A stretch of 64,000 bases of DNA from the NCBI RefSeq assembly GCF_023159225.1, contig NC_063168.1, positions 60,181,398 through 60,245,397 on the forward strand, given 5' to 3'. Below are positions 1-10,312 of this stretch, piece after piece. A model generated the notes under the pieces. That model did not search any database. It was given only the letters and a program-made list of their open reading frames with translations, and was not told the DNA's origin. How positions within the stretch are numbered: position 1 is the stretch's first letter; each line of letters opens with the position of its first letter. Made by a program: the position numbers and the translations under genes. The stretch is from Perognathus longimembris pacificus. Lineage: Eukaryota > Chordata > Mammalia > Rodentia > Heteromyidae.

Positions 1-1369
1 TCAAATGAGTAGGTGGGCTGAGGTCAGTTTATAAACATGATAAGATATATGGATTTCATTCTCTATGAGTTTATATTGTTTATTCATATTATGGCTATCT
101 CATAGACAGATTTAAGCTCCCACACAGCAAGCTCTTCATAAATGCTTGCGGTGGCATAAATTAGCAAAGAAGATAGCAGGAAATAGAACTCAAACCCTCC
201 ACAATATTAGAGAATGGCTTCTGTTACCACCTTACACATGTGCTCCATCAACCTTAACTCCAAAACACTAGATCTGTTATAGTTTGGGAAAACAGAGTTG
301 TCATGGTAACTCTAATTAGATGGCTTTCTTTCCAAGGAGATGAACCAAATACTGCACTTACAGGCTGGTTGGGTTCTCTAGAGTCCTTGCAGGGAGGGAT
401 TACAATTCTCTACAAGTTGGAACAGGAAGTACAGGGAGTGCCCAGTTTACCAACAAAGTGGGTCCCTCAAGTAGACTTGTTTATGAGGAGTTTAAGGAAT
501 GTAATTTGCCTTTAGAAATCATGTTGTAAAGGAGGGTGTACTTTTTAAGTCAACTCATAAAAACCTCATAAAGTGGTAGAGATACGATAAATCTGCATCA
601 AGAAAATAAACTAAATAAATTTTTCTGAAGCATAATAATTAAATAAAAATTATGTCAGAGCTTTTCATTTATCCAGATGTTATTTAAAGAAAAGAAAGTT
701 TAATGAGAACACAACTAGGAGTGGGGTGAAATATTTAGTAAAAATTCTATTAAGGAATTCTAGGTATCATCAAGGCTCTGAGAGATCAAGGTCACAAACT
801 TATTATTACTTTGGATTTAGGAATGTGTCAGGTAACTTAGTCATGATCATGGTCACTTGTGACTTACAGACAGGAATAAATAATGTTCTTGTACCCTGAG
901 GACATGAAAGAGATTAAAGTGGAGATGAGACTACCCCAGGTTCTTTGAGACAATGAAAGCCACTGGCCAGGTGGTCTACAATACTATATGGGAACTACCA
1001 AACACCTCAAAACTGAAAAAGGAAACCAAGGGAGAAAAGAATAGAGGAAATTCTTATCGAAGCAGGCAAGAGTTGATTGTTATCAAAAAACAGGAAGGTG
1101 CAAAAGGAGAGGGAAAGGGTAAGGATGGAAAAAAGATAAGAGCAATGTAGAGGAAGGGTAAGAACCAAAGACTTACTACATGGATGGATGTAAGAGAAGA
1201 AAGTTTTCATTCACTGATTCAATCATATTGGGTATTCGAAAATTAAGTGGCACATTGTTCTAAGACTTCATGTGTCCTTGATAAAATTGTGCTACCAAAA
1301 TGACCAGCATGGTGCTTTGAATACAAGAAAGTTTAATAAACAATTACTAGATATACAAATGCTACAACA
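1..1369. other. Unassigned AT-rich single-copy-looking DNA
   Basis: I recognise no gene or repeat family here. Open frames are short (70 codons or fewer) and overlap on both strands. It may be old repeat sequence decayed past recognition. Confidence 0.5.
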
Positions 1370-1530
1370 GTAACTAACAATACCTATGACATGGAAGGTG
1401 TTTCAAATGCATCATCTCAGTTAATCCTTGCAACAGGATAGTTATTAGCTCTAATTTTGTAGATGAAGAAATGGACACAATTTAAATAGTTTGCTTAAGG
1501 TCACACTTAGCAGTATGGACCGTGCATTGA
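1370..1530 (-). repeat. MIR SINE fragment
   Basis: Read on the minus strand this follows the MIR consensus. On the plus strand the order is a 'cagttaatccttgcaacagga' type block, then 'gatgaagaaatgga', then 'aaggtcacacttagcagta', which correspond to the MIR core 'aatcctcacaacaa', 'gatgaggaaactga' and 'aaggtcacacagctagta'. It is an ancient, heavily diverged relic. Confidence 0.7.
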
Positions 1531-1602
1531 GTACTTGGGGAAAGAAGCAATTATAGGATGGACTGCACTTGCATGAAACAAATGAACAGAGCTGGTATAT
1601 GT

Positions 1603-1690
1603 ATGGGGCGGGGGAGTGGTAGCTCTGTGGCAGGGTTTGCCTAGCATGTGCAGACTCTGAGTTCATGCCTTGCATTGTTAAAAAAAAATC
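1603..1690 (+). repeat. ID-like tRNA-derived SINE monomer
   Basis: A diverged rodent ID element. It has 'gtggtagctctgtggcagggtttgcctagcatg' style A-box half, a degenerate B box ('gagttcatgcc') and a short A tail before 1690. It lies immediately upstream of the L1 ORF2 relic. Confidence 0.6.
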
Positions 1691-1694
1691 ATAA

Positions 1695-1797
1695 AAATAA
1701 ACCATTAGATGCAGAAAAAGCATTTTGTAAACTCCAAATACCATTCAGGATTAAAAAAAAAAATCTCAGCAAACTAGAAATAGAAGGGAATTTCCCT
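1695..1797 (+). repeat. L1 ORF2 relic, segment 1
   Basis: The sequence follows the conserved L1 reverse transcriptase region that reads 'agatgcagaaaaagc', then 'attaaaaaaaa', then 'caaactagaaatagaaggga'. It is a dead fragment. The same L1 resumes at 2545 and 3032 after later insertions. Confidence 0.75.
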
Positions 1798-2385
1798 GAG
1801 GCCAGGCATGGTAGTGCATACCTTTATCACAGTGACTTGGGAAGTAGATCAGGAGGGTCATGGTTTTTTGTTGTTGTTGTTGTTTGTTTGTTTTGTTTTG
1901 TTTTGTTTTTTTGCCAGTCCTGGGCCTTGAACTCAGGGACTGAGCACTGTTCCTGGCTTCTTTTTGCTCAAGACTAGTACTCTGCCACTTGAGCCAGAGC
2001 GCCACTTCTGGCCATTTTCTATATATGTGGTGTTGAGGAATCAAACCCAGGGCTTCATGAGTACGAGGCAAGCACTCTTGCCACCAGGCCATATTCCCAG
2101 CCATGGTTTGAGGCCTCTGGGAAAAAAGTTATCCTGACACCCCATCTCAACAAGGAAGCTGGGTAGAGTGGTGTGTGCCTGTCATCTCATGTACATGGGA
2201 GGCTACAAGTAAGATTATTTCCATTTGAGGACTCCTTTAGGTGAAAAATGTATGAATCTATCTATCTGAAAAATAACTAGCTCAATAAAAGGGCTAGGGA
2301 TGCGGCTCAGGTGGTAGAGAACACTTGTCTGCAAGTGAAAGGCTATGAATTCAACCCCCACAGTGCCATCAAAACAAATAAGATG
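1798..2385 (+). repeat. Composite SINE: two B1 units plus ID-like tail, interrupted
   Basis: The order is a first B1-type unit (1798-1866, continuing after 2102 to about 2150), a second B1-type unit (about 2155-2290) and an ID-like tail (about 2298-2385, with 'ggctcaggtggtagag' and 'gaattcaaccccca'). An IDL-Geo SINE is inserted at 1867-2101. A similar trimeric arrangement occurs at 57145-57475. Unit boundaries are approximate. Confidence 0.6.
1867..2101 (-). repeat. IDL-Geo dimeric SINE
   Basis: Reverse-complement copy. On the plus strand it begins with a T/GTT-rich tail, then 'gccagtcctgggccttgaac' (right monomer), 'ccattttctatatatgtggt' (the junction), and ends 'ggccatattcccagc' (start of the ID-like left monomer). 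The direct repeat 'catggttt' at 1859-1866 and 2102-2109 is the target site duplication. It sits inside an older B1 composite. Confidence 0.9.
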
Positions 2386-2403
2386 TATAAATATCTTACT
2401 ATA

Positions 2404-2540
2404 AAGCCAGGTATGGTGGCTCATGGTTGTAATCCTAGATGGTTAGGAGGTAGAGTGGGGAAGATCATGGCTCCAGGTTAGCCTAGGCGAAAAGTTCTTG
2501 AGTCCCCATTTTAGCCAATAAAAAGCTGGGGAAAAAGGAT
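2404..2540 (+). repeat. B1-type SINE monomer
   Basis: It begins 'gccaggtatggtggctcatg' and continues with 'gtaatcctaga', 'agatcatggctccagg' and 'agcctaggcgaaaagttc', the order of a B1/7SL-derived unit. It lies within the L1 ORF2 relic. Confidence 0.75.
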
Positions 2541-2544
2541 CCTA

Positions 2545-2763
2545 CTCCAAACACCTTACCAAGAGGCAAAAGAATGGATGCTTCTCTCAGGTTCTGGAAC
2601 AAGGGAAGAATATCTGATCTTACCACTTTTAGTCAACTTATCATTTAAAGGCTTACCTAATACAAAGAGAATAAAATAAAAGATAGAGATCAGAAAGGAA
2701 AAAATGAAAGTTGTCCTTATTTATATATGACATGATTGCATATGTTGAAATGTCTAAGAAATC
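2545..2763 (+). repeat. L1 ORF2 relic, segment 2
   Basis: Continuation of the L1 begun at 1695. The order matches ORF2: a 'ggatg..tctcac..ttcaac' like block, 'gaaaggaaaaaatgaaagttgtccttatttatatatgacatgatt', the last part corresponding to the F-A-D-D region of the reverse transcriptase in decayed form. It is interrupted by the LTR at 2764. Confidence 0.7.
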
Positions 2764-3031
2764 TGTAAGGTCCACCCCTGGGAGGGCTCCATGCAGATTC
2801 CTCTGCCTGTCTAAAGTCTCTGCCCAGTACCTGCGTTACCTAGGTAACTGGCATACCTGGAGGCAGCCACCTCCCCCCTCACCTCCTCACCCCTTCCCTA
2901 GAATGAGGCAGTGCCCATAGGTCAGCCCTTTTCTCTGGCCATGTTTGATCTCTGCCACAGACCAGCAGTTTGGGAATAAACTTTTCTCACCTGCCTGAAT
3001 ACCACATGGTGGTCTCATTCATTGTGTACCT
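2764..3031 (+). repeat. Solo LTR of an endogenous retrovirus, degraded
   Basis: Same family as the LTR at 63522: both start 'tgtaaggtccaycccyrggag', share 'gagggctccatgcagat' and 'ttacctaggtaactggca', and end with an AATAAA polyadenylation signal ('gggaataaactttt') followed by 'ctgcctgaa'. This copy lacks part of the middle, including the TATA region. The 3' end is approximate. It is inserted in the L1 relic; no internal viral genes are present. Confidence 0.75.
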
Positions 3032-3152
3032 ACTTTGGAAACGATTACAAAAATTATTTTTTAAAAAGTCACAGAACTAGTACAAGGTTGTAGTATACAA
3101 TGACAATATAAAAAACTTAGCAATGAACTTATGAAAACCAACATTAAAAAAC
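3032..3152 (+). repeat. L1 ORF2 relic, segment 3
   Basis: A-rich continuation of the same L1 after the LTR ('aaaaagtcacagaactagta' and 'caatgaacttatgaaaacc'), ended by an IDL-Geo insertion. It is too decayed to translate. Confidence 0.5.
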
Positions 3153-3162
3153 AGTACCACAG

Positions 3163-3372
3163 AGGGGCTGGGAATATGGCCTAGTGGCAAGAGTGCTTTG
3201 CCTGGTATACATGAAGCCCTGGGTTCAATTCCTCAGCACCACATATATAGAAAATGGCCAGAAGTGGTGCTGTGGCCCAAGTGGCAGAGTAAAAAAAAGC
3301 AGCAAAAAAGAAGCCAGGGACAGTGTTCAGGCCCTGAGTTCAAGGCACAGGACTGGCAAAAAAAAAAAAAAT
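3163..3372 (+). repeat. IDL-Geo dimeric SINE
   Basis: Starts 'ggggctgggaatatggccta' and has the dimer junction 'ccacatatatagaaaatgg', the right monomer, and an A tail. The 10-bp target site duplication 'agtaccacag' lies at 3153-3162 and 3373-3382. The B box ('ggttcaattcc') has lost its CpG. The right monomer has an internal A-rich expansion. Confidence 0.93.
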
Positions 3373-3409
3373 AGTACCACAGTATCATTTTATTTCTTAT
3401 TTGTTTAGC

Positions 3410-3475
3410 TGTTTTTGTTGCTGGGAAATATAACCTAGGATGCTACTCCAGCCTGCTATCTCTAGCCCCATAGTA
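3410..3475 (-). repeat. Possible ID-like monomer fragment
   Basis: 'gttgctgggaaatataaccta' and 'tctctagccccata' resemble the two ends of a reverse-complemented ID element, but the middle is poor. Confidence 0.3.
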
Positions 3476-3844
3476 CCAATTTTATTTGCTTTCCAAAGAC
3501 AGATAGATGGAGGGATAGACAGATATATATTAACACAGAGAAATGCCCAAGCATACAGCAAGTACAAAAAGAGAACAAGGTAGGGCTGAAGCGAATATGA
3601 CAGCCATATGAATACAGACACAGGTAAGATTCACAAAGTTATGTGCACATACATATTCATACAGATAAGTGAGTACAGGGAAAGAGATGGTGAAAAGTGA
3701 GTAAGAGCTGACTTTTTGGCAATAATGTGTCAATACCAACTCCTTACTTTTGATCTTATATCACAGCAATATAAGCTGTCATCATTAAGGGATGCCAAGT
3801 AAAGAATTTTATTTCAAAATATAAACCTTTTATTGCTTGCTTGT

Positions 3845-4115
3845 TTTTAGTGGTATTGAAGTTTCAACTCAGAGCTGTGAACTGGCTTGAGCCAGACCCC
3901 CAATCCCGTTTACATTAGTTACTTTCTGACTAGGGTCTTGCAATTTTGCCCAGGCTAGCCTGGATTGTGATCCTCCTATTTGCAAAAGCTTCTAATGTAT
4001 CTGGGAAGACAGCAAAGATGATGTGGACCTTTTGCCCTGGATGGCCTTTCCTCCTTTCCTGTTGACCTCTGCCTCTTATTTAGCTAGAATTGCAGGTGTG
4101 AGCCATTTCACTAGA
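3845..4115 (-). repeat. Composite B1/ID SINE, diverged
   Basis: On the plus strand it shows the usual antisense order: 'gagctg..ctggcttgagcca', then 'tgcccaggctagcctgga..gatcctcct', then 'agctagaattgcaggtgtgagcca'. About 60 bp in the middle (near 4000-4060) does not match the usual pattern. Confidence 0.6.
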
Positions 4116-4997
4116 ATGTTTTAAAGGAAGTTGAAGTTGTAATAATGGATATTCACCATTTGTAGGCTATTAAAATATAGAAAGCAAGTAAATCTTGTTA
4201 CTCTTTATAAGTGAGGAGACTTATAATCAAGCAGTCAATAATAGAACCAAGCCTGGGCTTGGATAAAGGAAGAAAAACAACAACAACAACAATAGAAACT
4301 TCATAAATGTGCTTATATGACAAATACAAAAAACATAAAAGAGTATTTTTGGTTTAATTCTGCTATCCCTTGTCTCATCTTCCATTTTAAAATCCTGTAA
4401 TATGCACATTATTTAAGCTCCTTCATTTTTTTATTTTGGAAAGTGGATATAAACATTTTAATGAAGTAAAATAAAATTTAGATAAATAGTAGAACTTAAT
4501 TAGGTCTGATTTGGCAAGAAGTTAGTTACATTCTTTACTAATGTTACACATTTCTCATTTTTCTCAACAGGCAGTTGTTTGTTTGTTTTTTTGGTCTCAT
4601 TAAATGTTCTTTGTTGCTAATAATATCAAGTAAGTAAACTTGCATTTTTCCTATTTGGGTGTACAGTTCAAAAGTAGTAAATAAACACAGCTACTTCTTG
4701 TGCAGACCACTGCTATAGATCAAACAAAGTTCCACATTGTACTCTTTGAGTTCTTAGTCACCTCTTGTAGAGTTCAGTTCCTTTTCTGGTTCCCAAGAAG
4801 ACATCCCATTGCAAAGCTTACTAATTGCCTCATACCTAGAACTCAAATTAAAGGTGATGCAGAATTACAAGTTTTAGTAATTATGTTTTCGGGGGCATGA
4901 TTCCACTAATACTACTAGTTTTATAGTACTGCCCATAATAATGCTTTTATCTGGTATAAGAGATTTCTATGATTGAAAAAAAAACACAATTATCTTA
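4116..4997. other. Unassigned AT-rich DNA
   Basis: No gene or repeat family recognised. It contains a short (AAC)5 run near 4277 and a T-rich patch near 4580. Confidence 0.5.
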
Positions 4998-5262
4998 GAT
5001 TGGCACTAGTGACTCAAGCCTATAATTCTAGTTACTCAGGAGACTGAAATCTGAGGATTGCCAACCCAAGCTGAAAAGTCCATGAGACTCTTAACTCTAA
5101 TAATTCATCACAAAAGCTGGAAGTGGTAGAGCACATATGTGCACATTGTACATATACACAAATTTGCGGAAGCTAATCTTCAGCTGTGAGTACAAAAGCA
5201 CAAGGACAGTGCCCAGGTCTTGAGTTCAAGCTTGTGCAAATGTGCACATATGTGAGCATGCA
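4998..5262 (+). repeat. Composite B1/ID-type SINE
   Basis: The left part has 'actcaagcctataattctag', 'ctcaggagactgaaatctga' and 'aaaagtccatgagactctta'. The right part ends 'ggacagtgcccaggtcttga'. The right monomer is disrupted by an extra TG-rich stretch. The tail runs into a CA microsatellite. Confidence 0.75.
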
Positions 5263-5265
5263 TAC

Positions 5266-5297
<32 letters not shown>
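5263..5297 (+). repeat. (CA)n microsatellite
   Basis: A near-pure CA run with one CG, at the 3' end of the SINE at 4998. Such tails are often microsatellite seeds. Confidence 0.95.
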
Positions 5298-5559
5298 CCA
5301 TAACTGTTTTATCAATAAAGGTTATGCTTTGTTTACAGGTGAATAGGAGGGATTAGTAAGTTTCAACGATAAATAGAATAGGAGCATATCCATTAACTAA
5401 ACTTAAAAATTGCTTTTTATACTGATGTTAAATTGTTAACATTGATGTTGATATTACTTAGTAATTTTGAAATAATTACATTTTTGGAACTCATACTCAC
5501 ATTACCTTGTAAATGTAGAAATTTCCAGTTAATTCATTTATAACTGCTTGGGTATCACC

Positions 5560-5762
5560 CAATATATTTACTCCTAGATTTATGGGCACATTCTAGCTCC
5601 CTCAAATGCAAGAAACCATGCAACCTATGTTTCTCTGGGTCTGGCTTACTTCACTTATTATAATCTTTTTCCAAGCCTTTCCATTTCTTTATGAATGGTG
5701 CAATGCCATTCTTTCTGATGGATAAGTAGAATTCTATTGTGTATATACTGCAGGATGTACAA
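5560..5762 (-). repeat. L1 3' region fragment, antisense
   Basis: On the plus strand it carries the usual antisense L1 3' block: 'tctctgggtctggcttactt', 'cctttccatttctttatgaa' and 'gaattctattgtgtatatac'. The same motifs occur in sense at 37300-37460, where the reverse complement 'atatatacacaatggaattc' is present. Confidence 0.8.
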
Positions 5763-6054
5763 AATTATAACTACTTGGGGTCTAGTATGATGAGAGATAA
5801 GGGTGGAAGATTTCACTATATCTGTCTTATATTTTTAAAGTTTTGAACCATGAGATACTGTTAAATAACTAAAAAACTTAAAAAATTAAAATTTCCATAT
5901 TACTAGGACAAAAGAAAAATGAGGTATAAATTTAAAAATTCAATAAGGTCCAAAACTGCCACAGAGAAAACCCTGATGTTTGCCAAATGAATATAAGTCA
6001 CATGACTAAAATGAAATCTCTAGATATTTACATCACAAAGAAAAAAATGAAATA

Positions 6055-6268
6055 GGGGCTGAGAATATGGCCTAGTGGCAAGAGTGTTTGTCTCGTGTGC
6101 ATGAAGCCCTGGGTTCAATTCCCCAGCACCACATATATAGAAAATGGCCAGAAATGGCGCTGTGGCTCAAGTGGTAGAGTGCTAGCCTTGAGCAAAAAGA
6201 AGTCAGGGACAGTGCTCAGGCCCTAAGTCCAAGGCCCAGGACTGGCAAAAAAGAAAAAAGAAAAAAAG
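6055..6268 (+). repeat. IDL-Geo dimeric SINE
   Basis: Starts 'ggggctgagaatatggccta' and has the junction 'cacatatatagaaaatggcc', the right monomer, and an A-rich tail with G interruptions. A short repeat 'gaaata' on both sides is the probable target site duplication. Confidence 0.9.
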
Positions 6269-6514
6269 AAATAATTTTCAAAATTCCCAAGCTATACCAA
6301 TTTACAACGATAAAGGAACAGTTTAATACTACCACAAGGAGGTAAACAGATCTCTTCAGAATTTATGGATCATTCCATAAGAAAACTAAATAGCATTTTT
6401 TTCTCTGAAAGTAAATTCCATGAGAAAAAATGTAGTTCTATAATAAGAGTCTTACAAAAAATAATGATCAAATGTTATAAACAGTTTGAACAAACCAATT
6501 ACAAAAGACATGTT

Positions 6515-6736
6515 AGGCAACCAGGTGCTGGTGGCTAACACCTGTAATCCCTCCGGAGACTGCAATTTGAGTATCATGGTTCAGAGTCAGCCTGGCAGGA
6601 AAAGTTCTTGAGATGCCTATCTACAATTAACCTCAAGAAGCTGGAAGTGAGCTGTGGCTTAAGTGGTAAAGTGCTAGCCTTGAACAAAGAGGTTCAGGGA
6701 CAGTATCCAGACCTGAGTTCAAGTACCAGTACTGGC
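6515..6736 (+). repeat. Composite B1/ID-type SINE
   Basis: 'ccaggtgctggtggctaaca' then 'ggttcagagtcagcctggca' form the B1-type left half. 'gctgtggcttaagtggtaaa' then 'gacctgagttcaagtaccag' form the ID-like right half. Confidence 0.85.
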
Positions 6737-6762
6737 ATGCACACACATGTACACACACACAT

Positions 6763-6793
<31 letters not shown>
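6737..6793 (+). repeat. (CA)n microsatellite with ATGT interruptions
   Basis: CA repeat extended from the tail of the SINE at 6515, with two 'catgtac' interruptions. Confidence 0.95.
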
Positions 6794-6795
<2 letters not shown>

Positions 6796-7037
6796 GACAT
6801 GTTAGGCAAGTATAGAAATAGAATGTGGACTGTTTAAATGGAATTAAAGATCTAAAAGCTACACAACTTCTCTCTTTTCTGCTGACCAATAGGACACTGG
6901 AATGAAATACTGTTTAGAGATTTTGGTTATTATTTGCTCAGGGAATGAAGACTTTTTCCATTCATCTAAGAGAAGTATTTAGTAAATATGGAGAACAAAA
7001 CCTTAGAGACTGCATTCTGAAATAAGATTTTAACTAT

Positions 7038-7287
7038 TTCTTGCTGGGTGCACAATGCCCCATGCCTGTTATCATAGCTGCTCAGGAGACTGATATCAGA
7101 GGATTGTGGCTCCAAGCCAGCCTGGGCAGGAAAGTCCGTAACACTCTTATCTCCAACAAACTACTCAGAAAAGCCTAAAGTGGTGCTGTGAGTCAAATGG
7201 TTGAGCACTAGCCTTGAGCAAAAAGAAGCTCAGGGATAATGCCCAAGCCATGAACTCAAGCCCCAGGGCTGACACACAAAAAAAGAG
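7038..7287 (+). repeat. Composite B1/ID-type SINE
   Basis: The left half holds 'ctcaggagactgatatcaga' and 'agcctgggcaggaaagtccg'. The right half holds 'gagcactagccttgagcaaa' and 'gaactcaagccccagggctg', followed by a short A tail. Confidence 0.9.
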
Positions 7288-7954
7288 TATTTCAATCATC
7301 TTTATTTCATTTGCATGAGAAATTGAGAGTTAACTTTGGGATGAAATCACTCTATATTTCGGTTCCCAATTTTCTGCTAAGTGTTCTGCTTAAAATGTTT
7401 AAAAATTTGTTTAGAAAAAAGCATAATGATTTCACAGTAAATCTGCTCTGGGAAGCACTTTTGGAGATTCACTCCTAAGGAACTGGCCCAAAACATTTAA
7501 TGACTAAAGCTTTGCTAATGAGCTCCTACCTCAAGGAACTCCTAGTCCAGGAGCTCGTGCAGGCTGTAACTGATAGGAAATGAGCTGGCTGGTGTTTCTT
7601 TTCCCTTCTATTTCATTATTTTCTCTCTTAAAGGAAAAACAGGAAATGATTTCTTTTACTGAAAAATAGCATTATGGGATCCTTGTGTTTCGTGGGTTGT
7701 AAAGTCATCTGAAACCTTATCTTTCTGCCACTACCTTGTAGGCTCTAAGGCCTTTAGTACTGAGCTTGGCCATCATTGCAGACAGACCTCACCTAGCCTC
7801 CCAGGAAGTTACCAGCAATTCCTCCTACTCTTGTAATGTATTAGGTTCCTAACTCACCCAAATTTGGTTTTCAGATGAAATTTAGTATTCATATCTTATT
7901 TTCCCTTCCTAGACTATGAACAACTCAAGGACATATAGACTGTATCTTTTCTTG
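7288..7954. other. Mostly unassigned; possible L2 end near 7905-7954
   Basis: No gene is recognised. 'ctagactatgaacaactcaa' followed by 'aggacatatagactgtatct' near 7910 resembles the L2 3'-end motif 'ctagactgtgagctccttga', but the match is short. Confidence 0.35.
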
Positions 7955-8052
7955 TGGAGACAATGTCTCCCTGTTTAGTCAAGTTGGCCTCAAATTCTGG
8001 GTACTCCTGCCACAGCACTAAGATTACAGGCATGCACAAACACACCCACCTA
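7955..8052 (-). repeat. B1-type SINE monomer
   Basis: Antisense B1 order on the plus strand: 'gagacaatgtctccctgt', 'caagttggcctcaaattctg' and 'ctaagattacaggcatgcac'. Confidence 0.8.
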
Positions 8053-8302
8053 TAAACATGTCTTTCTAAATCTTTGCAGCTACAGGATCAGGCTCCATCC
8101 TTATACATAATCAATATACACTTAAATTAATAAAAGATAGAAGGGAAGAGCACCAAGGAGAAAAGGCCCTTTACCCTCAAATCCCTTGAAGACTATTCTT
8201 GTTCAAGAGACTACATACTGAAGAATTGGAATTATAGAAAGCCAGTGTCTGGGAACCTCATATAAACCCAGGGATTCCTATTTGAGCAAGAGAAATACAG
8301 AT

Positions 8303-8530
8303 AGAAAGGGAGGAAGGAAAGAAGGAAGGGAGGGAAGGAAGGAGGGAGGAAGGAAGAAAGGGAAAGGGAGGGAGGGAGGGAGGGAAATGAAGGAAGGGAG
8401 GGAAAGGGAGGGAGGGAGGGAAAGAAAGGAAGGGAGGGAGGGAGGGAGTGAAGGAGGGAAGGAAGGAAGGAAGGAAGGAAGGAAGGAAGGAAGGAAGGAA
8501 GGAAGGAAGGAAGGAAGGAAGGAAGGAAGG
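8303..8530 (+). repeat. Long polypurine tract, GGGA/GGAA microsatellite
   Basis: About 228 bp is all A/G on this strand except a T at 8388 and a T at 8449. The first part is mixed (GGGA)n and (GGAA)n. About 8452-8530 is nearly pure (GGAA)n. Apparent open frames here are repeat translations, not genes. Confidence 0.97.
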
Positions 8531-10152
8531 TTTTTCCATCAGCTAACAACCGGTAAAGCAAAGTCCAACTATACCTAGACCTTCGTCTTCTTTTAGATTT
8601 CTCTGTATATCAATTTAAACATAGCAAAATATTTAAAGTTTGGGACTTATTTTACTAAACAATTTTATTTCCAAAAAAGTAAAGAATTCTAGAATCTCTC
8701 TTCCAAGAAAAAAGATGTCTATATTTCAGTCCCTAGTGTTAGATTATGTAGTCTGATCAACAAAATTACTGCCTGGGGATGGCAGGAAACACCAATTAAG
8801 AAAATACAAACAGTCCCCAGTAAAGCCCTAAGGAATAAAGAACTGGAAGTGGCTGGACAATCCAGTGAATGCATGCTGAATGAATGAATGAGTCATGTGA
8901 CAACAATAATAAAATTAGAGTGCATGCATTATGGTCTACTCATCTGGCAGACCTTCCTTCCTCTTTCAGGTTGGCAATGCTTCTAACTCTGTGTTTGGAA
9001 ACTTAAAAATTATTTCTAATCTTTATCAAGGACCTTTGTCCCCAGGCCACACCTTCCAGAGGGAATCTGAAGATCAGGCTAAAGTCCAAAGTCTATTATT
9101 GGCCAAGTTCCTACCACCCATTTGTGGGATGCCAATCCTAGCAGCTTGCTAATAGGTAATCAGAACCTTCCCCACCCAGTGCAGCTGTGTTAGAAAACAC
9201 GGTGACCTCAGAGATAAACGTGGTAATCATCACTCAACTCCACCCCTGCACTGATGGAAGAATCAGGAGACTGAGAGAGATGTTGGCTGTTGACTTCCGG
9301 CTGGGGATACGCACACCTAGCTGTCCATACTTAACCAGTAAAGGGTCTCTGAACTGTGCCAAGGGAATGACAGCAACTTTGGACGACTGAGCTGGTCAAG
9401 AGTATCAAAACTTACAGTTGCACATGATTTGTTATGGATCATTGGAATCTAACTTAGTTAGGTTCACTGTAAATTTCAGGCAACTGACGCAAAGAAACCT
9501 TAAACAATTTGTCTGGAAACAAGAGCCTGTAAAGGCAGGTTATGACTAGAGCCACCTGCCCATGCTCCTAGTTTTGAAGAGGAAAAGGGCCAAGGCTACA
9601 TCAAGTCATCAGGTACAGTTCAGCTAGACACAATATCTTACAAGTTGCTACTCCATGCCTCTGCTTCTCATCTCTGGAGTCCTGCCCACCAAATCCTCTG
9701 CATGAGTATGTGGCACATGACTGTCAGCATCTATCTTATTGCCCACTCACAGTTCTTGATGAAATGATGATGCTTTCAAGGTAAATGTACTACCTCTCTT
9801 TGTCCCATTTGTGAAGCAAAGAAATGAAGCAAACAAAACTGAAAACAAATCCAGCCAAATCAAGGTGCTAAATCACAGAAAAGCATACCAGTAATTAGCA
9901 ATGAATAAGCCATACCTGATTAACAGTCCTCAACAGTCTATTCCATAAAATTTGAAATTCCCTGGAAGCATCTAGAACTAAATACCTGAAGTCACTCAAA
10001 AATGTCTTTTAATTATGTCCTTTGATTTAATCTTACTTTTCTTTTCCTCATAGTCTTGTATGTATAAATCAAATGTTTAGTGAGCACCTTTAGTGAGCTA
10101 AGGCTATCCCTTGCTCAAGTTTGTATCTTTGTATGTATCCAGGGGAGATACT
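8531..10152. other. Unassigned sequence
   Basis: No gene or repeat family recognised across 1.6 kb. A short (TGAA)n patch lies near 8876. Frames of 67 to 73 codons near 8931 and 9187 lack any recognisable domain. Confidence 0.5.
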
Positions 10153-10312
10153 AATATAGTGGTTACATCCTTAGATCTGGAGTCTGAAAGACCTTCAATT
10201 CCTATTCTATCACTTAGCCAGAAGTCATGGTACCCACCTCTCAGGACCGCTGTGAACACACTGGAATCACTGAATACAGGGCCCAGTGTACAACAAAGAC
10301 TCAAAGAATATC
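10153..10312 (+). repeat. MIR SINE fragment
   Basis: It follows the MIR sense order: 'atagtggttacatccttagatctggagtc', 'tcctattctatcacttagcc', 'ggtacccacctctcaggacc' and 'gggcccagtgtacaacaaag'. Confidence 0.75.

Noticed and set aside
8232..8578. Frames of about 100 codons rich in Lys/Gly/Glu/Arg or Pro/Ser/Leu/Phe
   Set aside because: Direct translations of the GGGA/GGAA microsatellite on either strand.
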